Below, piece after piece: positions 7,734 through 14,677 of a stretch of DNA of 32,165 nt. Position 1 is the stretch's first letter. Each line of letters starts with the position of its first letter. The stretch is from DATEEW01 sp035273665 (lineage in GTDB: Bacteria; Pseudomonadota; Gammaproteobacteria; Burkholderiales; SG8-39): NCBI GenBank assembly GCA_035273665.1, contig DATEOW010000171.1, forward strand, positions 1 to 32,165, in the 5' to 3' direction. The position numbers were made by a program, and so were the translations under genes. Under the pieces are notes generated by a model, which was not told where the DNA came from, searched no databases, and saw only the letters and a list, made by a program, of their open reading frames with translations.

Positions 7734-9284
7734 ATGAGCGATACATCCAAATATACGGCGTTGCTGCTTCTATTGATTGTCCAATGTTTTTTTTGGAAGT
7801 TGGATACAAAGCCGATCTACAAAATACAGGAGTTGCGCGTCGCCGAGACAGCTAGAGAAATGGTCGCCAACAAGGATTGGGTCATTCCTTATTTCAACGG
7901 CGAACTGCGTCTGCGTAAACCACCGCTCGCTTACTGGGTAGCGGCAACAAGTTATACCCTCTTCGGCAAGGTCAACGAATTCACGGCGCGTTTCGGCTCC
8001 GTCCTGTTCGCTTCGGCCACCGTCTTCGCGCTATTTGCTTGGTTGCGCAATCTGCAGGGCGCGAGAACGGCCTTGATCGTGTGCCTATGTTTCATTTCGA
8101 CTTATCTCGGCCTGCGCTATTCGCGCGCCGCAGAAAGTGATTCGATATTGGTATTGTTCGTCACCCTTGCCTGCATTCAGGTCTATCGGCTTTTGTACGA
8201 AGAAGCGGGCCGCAAGCAGGCGCTTCTGCTTTATGCCTTCATGGGCCTTGGTTTCCTCGCGAAGGGTCCCGCCGCGGTGGCGATCCCGCTATTGCTGTGG
8301 CTGCTCCTGGCGATGCAGGAAAAGCGTTACCTAAGTTTGCGCGCGTTGCGCGATGTACCGGGAATCTTGATCTTTTGCACGCTGGCCTTTGCCTGGTACG
8401 CCCTGGTCTATTTCAAGGTTCCCGACTTGCCCGCAGCGTGGGCGGCAGAGATCGATGCGACTTATCTGGGAGGCAAGCACCAACAGCCTTTCTATTACTA
8501 CGCCGTGAACCTATGGAAATATTTTGCGCCGTGGTCCTTGTTTCTGATCCCGGCAGCGATTTGGTTCTATAAACGACGGCCACACCCGCCACTTGTGGTT
8601 TTTGGCTGGACGTGGTTCGTGCTTAGTTTCGTGATCTTGAGTATCAACCCCGCTAAGCAGATCCAATATGCACTTTTGCTGAGCCCTTCCGTCGCGTTGA
8701 TTGTTGGTCACTACCTAGGGAACGCGACAGGCGGTTTCACTAAGGTGAATTACGCCATCTATGGATTGCTCGCGCTAGGCATCCTCGGTTTGGCCGTATT
8801 TATGTTGACGCGTCTCGGCGATTCCCTAAGCAACGAGGCGATCGCGACATTCTTCGCCATGGCTTTGCTTCCGTTGATTGTCGCTGTGTTTCTGCGCTTC
8901 AAGGACGAACTGCCCTACCTTGAGTTGTTGCTGGCCTGCCTTATGGCTTCGGCCACAATGTATAACCAGACGAGGATATATTCGAACGACAGCGAACGTT
9001 TTGAAGTGGAATCGAAATTGTTTGCCTTGGCGTCGCGCGAATACGAGCCCCTCTATGCTTATGGTCTGAAGGATTACGGCTATGCGCCGGCACTGTCCTT
9101 TTATGCCCAAAGGGTCATTCCAGTTTTAGGCAACGAAGATGCCTTGACGGCATTGACGAAGGATTTATCCGCACCGATTTACGTGGCGACGGGCGACACC
9201 CCCCCGGTATGGCCGCCGCATATCCAAGTCAATCCTGTCTTGCAAGAGGGGGATTTCGCCTTGTGGCAATTGACGCCGCGGTGA
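7734..9284 (+). CDS. ArnT-like glycosyltransferase, GT83/PMT family membrane protein
   Basis: A 516-residue polytopic membrane protein with roughly a dozen hydrophobic segments. The first periplasmic loop has ELRVAETAREM at residues 33-43 and KPPLAYW at 62-68, matching the loop of ArnT and related enzymes that move a sugar from undecaprenyl phosphate to lipid A or another acceptor at the periplasmic face. The position where ArnT normally has Asp before Glu is Gln32 here, and the acidic residue normally before KPP is Arg61, so the catalytic loop is not that of a standard ArnT. Transfer of aminoarabinose should therefore not be assumed. It is the third gene of the GT2-LABN-GT83 cassette, 28 bases after LABN. 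Confidence 0.85.
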   Translation: MSDTSKYTALLLLLIVQCFFWKLDTKPIYKIQELRVAETAREMVANKDWVIPYFNGELRLRKPPLAYWVAATSYTLFGKVNEFTARFGSVLFASATVFALFAWLRNLQGARTALIVCLCFISTYLGLRYSRAAESDSILVLFVTLACIQVYRLLYEEAGRKQALLLYAFMGLGFLAKGPAAVAIPLLLWLLLAMQEKRYLSLRALRDVPGILIFCTLAFAWYALVYFKVPDLPAAWAAEIDATYLGGKHQQPFYYYAVNLWKYFAPWSLFLIPAAIWFYKRRPHPPLVVFGWTWFVLSFVILSINPAKQIQYALLLSPSVALIVGHYLGNATGGFTKVNYAIYGLLALGILGLAVFMLTRLGDSLSNEAIATFFAMALLPLIVAVFLRFKDELPYLELLLACLMASATMYNQTRIYSNDSERFEVESKLFALASREYEPLYAYGLKDYGYAPALSFYAQRVIPVLGNEDALTALTKDLSAPIYVATGDTPPVWPPHIQVNPVLQEGDFALWQLTPR

Positions 9285-9300
9285 TTGTGCATATAGTGGT

Positions 9301-9507
9301 GTGCCGCCACGATTGACAGGAAAAATGGCTTTTCGAAATCTGCATAACGATGTCTGGATAGGCGCCGGCGCCATCATCACCTCGGGGGTACACATCGGTG
9401 ACGGTGCAGTTGTTGCGGCGGGTGCAGTGGTCGTTCAGGACGTCGCTCCTTTGACCCTAGTGGGCGGCGTGCCGGCCAAACTGTTGAAGGACTTGGGACG
9501 GCCCTAG
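9301..9507 (+). pseudogene. Truncated hexapeptide-repeat acyltransferase fragment
   Basis: The 68-residue frame holds only the C-terminal end of a left-handed beta-helix acyltransferase (CatB/WbbJ-like): HNDVWIGAGAIITSGVHIGD, then a VVAAGAVV repeat and the terminal VGGVPAKLLK. Whole enzymes of this type have about 180-220 residues with many more repeats and a catalytic histidine, which is missing here. The frame could start at GTG 9301 or ATG 9325, the latter with AGGA seven bases upstream, so a short product might be made. It follows the GT83 gene by 16 bases and precedes a good terminator. It is most simply the remnant of an O-acetyltransferase that once belonged to the glycan cassette. Confidence 0.6.
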
Positions 9508-9522
9508 CGTCCTTCCAACCAC

Positions 9523-9551
9523 AATCCGGCACGGCCGAATGCGGATTTTTT
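9523..9551 (+). terminator. Intrinsic terminator after the glycan cassette
   Basis: AATCCGGCA (9523-9531) pairs with TGCGGATT (9540-9547) with one bulged G, leaving the loop CGGCCGAA. Six T residues (9546-9551) follow directly. This is the best intrinsic terminator seen in the window. It closes the GT2-LABN-GT83-acyltransferase remnant unit. Confidence 0.7.
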
Positions 9552-9954
9552 CTTCTTAGTGACGCATCTTCACAAACTTAGCGCTGCTCAAACGTGCAGT
9601 TTTGCGGGGGTCATCCCGCTAAAACGTGCGAACTTGCTCAAGTGCGCAGATGCGTGCAATACGAGGAAAAACCAGCGCTTCGCCGCCCCACGGGCAATCG
9701 CGAAGTCGCCGATGCAACATGCGAGCTCTATTAATCAACGGGAATCTTTCGGCCTGTCCTTTCCAGGTGACGACGCTCAAGTTGCAAATCGTCGATCAAG
9801 CAGGAGAGCTTTCGCCCGCCGGCAGCGTGGGATGGGGTCGGGTATCGTTCTATCGAAGCTCGCTGCTCTGCGCTGTAGCGTTTACTGAACAACTGCATAA
9901 CGCTTTCGCTCCGCAGCAGGTGAACGAGCGGGGCTGTTCGGAAGGCGGTGTCCA
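9552..9954. other. About 400 bp of probable intergenic or decayed sequence
   Basis: No convincing gene. A possible 79-residue ORF (ATG 9719 to TGA 9956-9958) overlaps the TTG start of the next gene as TTGA, a coupling pattern used elsewhere here. Its middle (TTLKLQIVDQAGEL) resembles the first strands of cupredoxin-like secreted proteins, but no copper ligands or good signal peptide follow. A seven-base inverted pair CGCATCT (9563-9569) and AGATGCG (9648-9654) encloses a small GCGGG/CCCGC hairpin (9604-9619). I see no c-di-GMP riboswitch consensus despite the c-di-GMP gene downstream. It may be the scar of a lost gene. Confidence 0.5.
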
Positions 9955-12342
9955 TTGATCCGTCTTTGGTTCCATTCGCACAGTCTTCAGTCCCGAATCG
10001 TTTTCATGTTGCTTGCGCTGATGTTGAGCGTGCAGCTACTGGGCTTCGGCATCATCCAGGGCAGTATTTCTCGAAACGTACAACAGCACGCGCACGAAGA
10101 GCTGATGGTCGGCGACCGCGTGTTCCATCGCCTCTTGCAGCAGAATGGCCAGCGTCTTTCACAGGCGGCACAGGTATTGGCCGCCGATTTTCAATTCCGC
10201 GAAGCGCTCGCCTCGAACGACCAGTCCACAATCCTTTCCGCACTTCAAAATCACGGCAATCGGATACGGGCCGACGTAGCGGTTCTTCTCACGCCGGAAG
10301 GCGAAATGGTTGCCGAAACGGTGGCCATCGGCGAATCCGCTTCAAATGGCTTGAAAAATCTCATTGGCCAAGCCGAGCGTAGCGGGACGGCGGGTTCCAT
10401 CGGCATCCTGGGCGGTAAGGCTTATCAGATCGTCGTGGCACCCGTCCGCGCACCCTTGACCATCGGCTGGGTCGTCGTGGGTTTTGCGATGAACGACGGC
10501 ATGGTGCGCGATCTTGCGGGGCTGACTTCGCTCGAACTCTCGCTTGCATCGCGCGATGACAAAGGGCAATGGCACCTGATCGCGACCACGCTAGCCTCTT
10601 CCCGTGCCGAGAAGTTGCTCCCGCTGTTGCCGTCCTTGTCACAGAGTGAAAATGGCGTCTCCATTGAGTTGGCGGACGAAGATTTCGAGACTCGCCACGA
10701 CGATCTGAGCGAAAACAGTGGGCAACCTGTGCTCGCTATCATGCAGCGGTCGCTTACCGACGCCGCTGCACCCTTTGTGCGCTTGCAAGCGGCGCTGCTA
10801 GTTCTCACTGCCATTGGTTTGGTCGTATCCATCGCCGGTAGCATCATCATGGCTCGGCGGATCACCCAGCCCTTACGCATGCTGGCGGATGCGGCACACA
10901 GCATCGCGCAAGGCGACTACAGCCACGCTGTACAAGTCGCCGGAAAAGACGAAATCGCCGAACTGGGAACGGCCTTCAACAATATGCGTGAGGGGATCTC
11001 CGCACGCGAAACGCGCATCAGCGAGCTTGCTTACGGCGATGTCTTGACCGGACTACCCAATCGCGCGTTGTTCAACGATCGATTGCAAAAAGCCGTCGAA
11101 GCCGCGCAATCGATGCATGCCGGACTCGCGGTCCTGAGTATGGACGTGGATCGCTTCAAGGATGTAAACGAGACACTCGGCCATCAAACCGGCGATCTGC
11201 TTTTGCAGGACGTTGCACGTCGCCTGCGCAACGCCGTGCTGGGAAAGGCGGATATGGACATGGTCGCTCGTCTGGGCGGCGACGAGTTCGCCATCCTGTT
11301 GCCGGGCGCTTCCGCGGGCGCCGCACAACGTGTCGCCCGCAAGATTCTGGAAATTTTCGCCCAACCGGCGACTATCGAAAGCTACGCACTCGATGCGGGA
11401 ATGAGCGTCGGTATTGCCCTCTTTCCCGATCACGCGGACAACGCGCGCGATCTCATCCGCAATGCGGACATCGCCATGTATTCGGCGAAGCGCGGCGGCA
11501 GTGGTTTCGCCTTTTACGACACCCGCCACGATCAAAGCACTCCCGAGCGGTTGAGTCTGTTGAGTGAGCTGCGCCAGGCGATTGAACAAGACCATCTGGC
11601 GATCTTCTATCAGCCGAAGCTGGATCTGCACGCCGCGAAGAGCATGTATGTTGAGGCACTCGTCCGGTGGCGCCACCCGCAGCGAGGATTCGTCACTCCC
11701 GATCGTTTTATCCCTTTCGCCGAGCAGACCGGCTACATCAAGGCGATTACCGCCTGGGTATTGAACGCAGCGTTCCGTCAGTGCGCGGTATGGCGTCTGG
11801 CGGGTCTGCCGATGGAAGTATCGATCAACATTTCCGCGCGCGATTTGCAAAACCCGGATTTCACCCGCGATGTTGTTCGGCTATTGGAATCACACGCCGT
11901 GGACCCGCGCTGGATCTGCCTCGAAATTACGGAAAGCGCGGTGATGGAAGATCCGCTGCGCGCGCTCGATACGTTGGAACGTTTGCATGCCATGGGTTTC
12001 CGTTTGTCCATCGACGATTTCGGCACAGGTTATTCCTCCTTGGCCTATCTGAAAAAACTTCCCGTCGACGAACTTAAAATCGACAAATCCTTCGTCAAGG
12101 GGCTGGTCGTCGATGCGGACGACGCCGCAATCGTACGAGCGACCATCGACCTAGCGCACAACATGGGCTTGAAAGTGTCGGCCGAAGGCGTGGAAGAAGC
12201 TGCCATTCTGGATAAGCTGCGCAGTCTGGGCTGCGACATGGCTCAGGGCTATCACATCAGCCGCCCTCTCGCCGCGGCCGAGTTGGATGCGTGGATGTCG
12301 GAGCAACGCAAAACGGTCACACGCCGACTCGTCGCCTTATAG
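9955..12342 (+). CDS. Membrane sensor protein with HAMP, GGDEF and EAL domains
   Basis: A 795-residue c-di-GMP enzyme. Order: an N-terminal membrane helix (about 15-37), a periplasmic double-Cache-like sensor region (about 40-270), a second membrane helix (about 278-300), HAMP (about 300-350), GGDEF (about 360-525), and EAL (about 540-785). The GGDEF motif is intact at residues 441-445. The RxxD inhibitory site just upstream is replaced by ADMD, so product inhibition is probably lost. The EAL motif is intact at 567-569, with DDFGTGYSS and KIDKSFV also present, so both activities are possible. The TTG start at 9955 has GGAAGG nine bases upstream. Its last six bases overlap the convergent flavoprotein gene. 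The signal it senses is unknown. Confidence 0.93.
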   Translation: MIRLWFHSHSLQSRIVFMLLALMLSVQLLGFGIIQGSISRNVQQHAHEELMVGDRVFHRLLQQNGQRLSQAAQVLAADFQFREALASNDQSTILSALQNHGNRIRADVAVLLTPEGEMVAETVAIGESASNGLKNLIGQAERSGTAGSIGILGGKAYQIVVAPVRAPLTIGWVVVGFAMNDGMVRDLAGLTSLELSLASRDDKGQWHLIATTLASSRAEKLLPLLPSLSQSENGVSIELADEDFETRHDDLSENSGQPVLAIMQRSLTDAAAPFVRLQAALLVLTAIGLVVSIAGSIIMARRITQPLRMLADAAHSIAQGDYSHAVQVAGKDEIAELGTAFNNMREGISARETRISELAYGDVLTGLPNRALFNDRLQKAVEAAQSMHAGLAVLSMDVDRFKDVNETLGHQTGDLLLQDVARRLRNAVLGKADMDMVARLGGDEFAILLPGASAGAAQRVARKILEIFAQPATIESYALDAGMSVGIALFPDHADNARDLIRNADIAMYSAKRGGSGFAFYDTRHDQSTPERLSLLSELRQAIEQDHLAIFYQPKLDLHAAKSMYVEALVRWRHPQRGFVTPDRFIPFAEQTGYIKAITAWVLNAAFRQCAVWRLAGLPMEVSINISARDLQNPDFTRDVVRLLESHAVDPRWICLEITESAVMEDPLRALDTLERLHAMGFRLSIDDFGTGYSSLAYLKKLPVDELKIDKSFVKGLVVDADDAAIVRATIDLAHNMGLKVSAEGVEEAAILDKLRSLGCDMAQGYHISRPLAAAELDAWMSEQRKTVTRRLVAL

Positions 12343-13533
12343 ACGAGCGAGGTACTTCAGCGCACCCCGTGCGCAATGCCGCCCGCCCGCCATGCAGGCC
12401 GTCAGTAGATAGCCGCCCGTCGGCGCTTCCCAATCGAGCATTTCCCCAGCGCAGAACACGCCGGGCAATTTCCGCAACATCAAGTCTTCGTTCAGCTCGT
12501 CGAAACTCACGCCGCCCGCGCTGCTGATTGCTTCGTCGATGGGTCGCGGAGAAAGCAAACGGATCGGTAGTGCCTTGATCCCTGCGGCAAGTGCCCCAGG
12601 CCGGTCGTAGGCATCGCGCGGCAGGCATTCGCGTAACAGCCCCGCTTTGATCCCTGCAATGCCGACGCGGCTCGCCATATGGCTGCCCATCGAGCGTGAG
12701 CCGCGTGGATGTGCGATCGCAGCTTCCAATGCAGCAATCGATTTGTCGGGAGCGAGATCAAGATGGATAAGCGCGCCGCCCTCCGCGGCGATCCGGTCGC
12801 GCAAGCTAGCGGAGAACGCATAGATCAAACTACCTTCGAGGCCGTATTCGCTGACGAGCAGTTCCCCTTGGAGGCTTTTGCCTGCCGTGGTGAGGCGTAC
12901 CGATTTAAGGGGCTGACCGGCGAAGCGTTCGCGGAAATGCGCAGACCACGGCACATTGAAACCGCAATTGGCCGGTTGTAATGACGCGATGTTGATATCG
13001 CGTTCGCGCAATACTGCAACCCATGCCGCATCGGAACCCAATCGCGGCCAGCTGCCGCCGCCTAATGCGAGCACGACCGCATCCGCTTTGCGGTGATATT
13101 CCCCTTGCGGCGTGTCGAAGCGCAATGCGCCGTCGAGCGTCCATCCGATCCAACGGTGGCGCATGTGGAAACTCACCCCGTTCCGGCGGAGGCGCTGCAG
13201 CCATCCACGCAGGAGGGGTGCCGCTTTCATTTCGCGCGGAAAGATGCGGCCTGAGGTGCCAACGAAGGTCTCGATCCCCAGGCCGTGCGCCCAATGTCGC
13301 AGCGCCTTGGCGTCGAAGTCCTGCAACCATGCCGCCACTGCGGTACTTGCTGCCCCGTAACGAGCAATGAATGCGTCCGCAGCTTCGCTGTGCGTAAGAT
13401 TAAGACCGCCTTTGCCTGCCAATAAAAATTTGCGGCCCACCGACGGCATGCTGTCGTAGAGATCGACTAAGACGCCGTTTTCGCTGAACACCTCAGCGGC
13501 CATTAACCCGGCGGGTCCACCACCGATGATCAC
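12337..13533 (-). CDS. FAD-dependent oxidoreductase, HI0933-like (TIGR03862-type) flavoprotein
   Basis: A 398-residue flavoprotein of the HI0933/BaiN superfamily. The dinucleotide-binding GGGPAG is at residues 4-9, followed by the family hallmark GRKFLLAGKGGLNLTHS near residue 33. A C-terminal FAD motif (GVFCAGEMLDWEAPTGGY) is clear. The substrate is unknown. The reading starts directly at the Rossmann strand with GTG (13533). No ATG lies in frame before the preceding lipoprotein stop, and no strong ribosome site is visible, so translation may depend on coupling. It is the last gene of the mutL-miaA-lipoprotein run and overlaps the GGDEF-EAL gene tail to tail. Confidence 0.88.
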   Translation of the reverse strand: MIIGGGPAGLMAAEVFSENGVLVDLYDSMPSVGRKFLLAGKGGLNLTHSEAADAFIARYGAASTAVAAWLQDFDAKALRHWAHGLGIETFVGTSGRIFPREMKAAPLLRGWLQRLRRNGVSFHMRHRWIGWTLDGALRFDTPQGEYHRKADAVVLALGGGSWPRLGSDAAWVAVLRERDINIASLQPANCGFNVPWSAHFRERFAGQPLKSVRLTTAGKSLQGELLVSEYGLEGSLIYAFSASLRDRIAAEGGALIHLDLAPDKSIAALEAAIAHPRGSRSMGSHMASRVGIAGIKAGLLRECLPRDAYDRPGALAAGIKALPIRLLSPRPIDEAISSAGGVSFDELNEDLMLRKLPGVFCAGEMLDWEAPTGGYLLTACMAGGRHCARGALKYLARL

Positions 13534-13547
13534 TGCGCGTAACGGAT

Positions 13548-13733
13548 TTATTTTTGTTCTGCCTCGTCGATTGCCGCGGCTCTCTGGTCTGCACCTTGTT
13601 GCAGCGTCGCTTCCACCCCCCTGGCTTTCTCCAGTGCTTCACGCTGTGGCTGCACGATATCCGGAGGCTGAGGTTTGTCGCAAGCGGCAAGACCTAGAGC
13701 TGCCACAAGCAAGACTCCTGCGTACTTTTTCAT
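13548..13733 (-). CDS. Small predicted lipoprotein, function unknown
   Basis: A 61-residue protein beginning MKKYAGVLLVAALGLAAC, a compact signal peptide with the lipobox LAAC, then an acidic and polar, mostly helical tail rich in Gln, Glu and Ala. It should be cleaved by signal peptidase II and anchored in a membrane. Its ATG overlaps the miaA TGA stop by four bases (ATGA), and GGAGAG lies just upstream of the ATG, so it is a real coupled gene. I do not recognise the family. Size and composition are like other short lipoproteins that may bridge envelope layers, but that is only resemblance. Confidence 0.75.
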   Translation of the reverse strand: MKKYAGVLLVAALGLAACDKPQPPDIVQPQREALEKARGVEATLQQGADQRAAAIDEAEQK

Positions 13734-14677
13734 CGTCTCTCCTCAATGGACCGAAGAATGGAATCGCGCGCGCGTTGGATAAAACCGTCGCTGATGCAAT
13801 CGAAGCTTGCGGTCACGGTCGTACTGCGTAGCCAAGTCAATTGACGCTTTGCCAGTTGCCGTGTGGCGAAAATACCGCGTTCGCGCAGCGTCTTGCGGTC
13901 GTATGCGCCGGTCAGATGCAACCAACTTTGACGATAGCCGACGCAGCGCATCGACGCCAACGCGGGATCGAGTTCGTAGCGGGTCTGCAACCCGCGCAAT
14001 TCCTCGACCAGCCCATTGGCGAGCATGGCGTCGAACCGCTCGGCGATACGTTCATGTAGCGCGCTACGGTCGCTGGGCAGCAAGGCGAACTCAAGCAACT
14101 GAAATGGCAAATTGGCGGTGCGACGCGCACCCATCAGTGCGGACATGGTTCGACCGCTGCTGCGATAGATTTCCAGCGCGCGCTGAATGCGCTGCGCATC
14201 TCCGGGCTGCACACGCGCAGCAGTCGCCGGGTCAACTTGCGCCAGTTCGGCATGCAGCGCGGGCCAACCTCTGCTTGCCGCTTCCTCTTCGATTTTCGCG
14301 CGCAGCTTTGGATCGGCGGGAGGCAGGTCGGACAATCCTTCACGCAGCGCCTTGAAATAAAGCATGGTGCCACCGACCAGCAGCGGTGTGCGGCCGCGTG
14401 CATGAATCGCTTGCATCAACGCGTCCGCGTCTTTGGCGAATTGCGCGGCTGAATAACTTTGCGTCGGATCGATGATATCGATCAAATGATGCCGCACAGC
14501 CGCCTGTTCAGTTGCACTTGGCTTTGCAGTGCCGATGTTCATATCGCGATACACCTGAGCGGAATCGACGCTAATGATCTCAACCGGTATCTCCGCCGCA
14601 AGCGCCATGGCGAGCGCCGATTTGCCGCTCGCGGTAGGCCCCATGAGAAACAGCGCGGGTGGAAGGTTCCCGTTCAA
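13730..14677 (-). CDS. miaA: tRNA dimethylallyltransferase
   Basis: Transfers a dimethylallyl group to A37 of tRNAs that read UNN codons. The 315 residues are the usual length. The P-loop GPTASGKS is at residues 13-20, followed by the DSAQVYRDMNIGTAKP motif and a later LVGGTMLY segment. The start is a TTG at 14677, which overlaps the mutL stop as TTGA. The next in-frame ATG (14644) would begin one residue before the P-loop and is too late. The mutL-miaA order is conserved with E. coli, but hfq, which follows miaA there, is not here. A small lipoprotein gene takes that place. Confidence 0.96.
   Translation of the reverse strand: MNGNLPPALFLMGPTASGKSALAMALAAEIPVEIISVDSAQVYRDMNIGTAKPSATEQAAVRHHLIDIIDPTQSYSAAQFAKDADALMQAIHARGRTPLLVGGTMLYFKALREGLSDLPPADPKLRAKIEEEAASRGWPALHAELAQVDPATAARVQPGDAQRIQRALEIYRSSGRTMSALMGARRTANLPFQLLEFALLPSDRSALHERIAERFDAMLANGLVEELRGLQTRYELDPALASMRCVGYRQSWLHLTGAYDRKTLRERGIFATRQLAKRQLTWLRSTTVTASFDCISDGFIQRARDSILRSIEERR

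Noticed and set aside
9559..9888. 109-residue ORF in the gap before the GGDEF-EAL gene
   Set aside because: Composition rich in Arg and Ser like an out-of-frame translation, no ribosome site and no recognisable motif.
9552..9954. c-di-GMP riboswitch ahead of the GGDEF-EAL gene
   Set aside because: None of the conserved GEMM elements could be found. The seven-base stem 9563-9569/9648-9654 is within chance expectation for a region this size.
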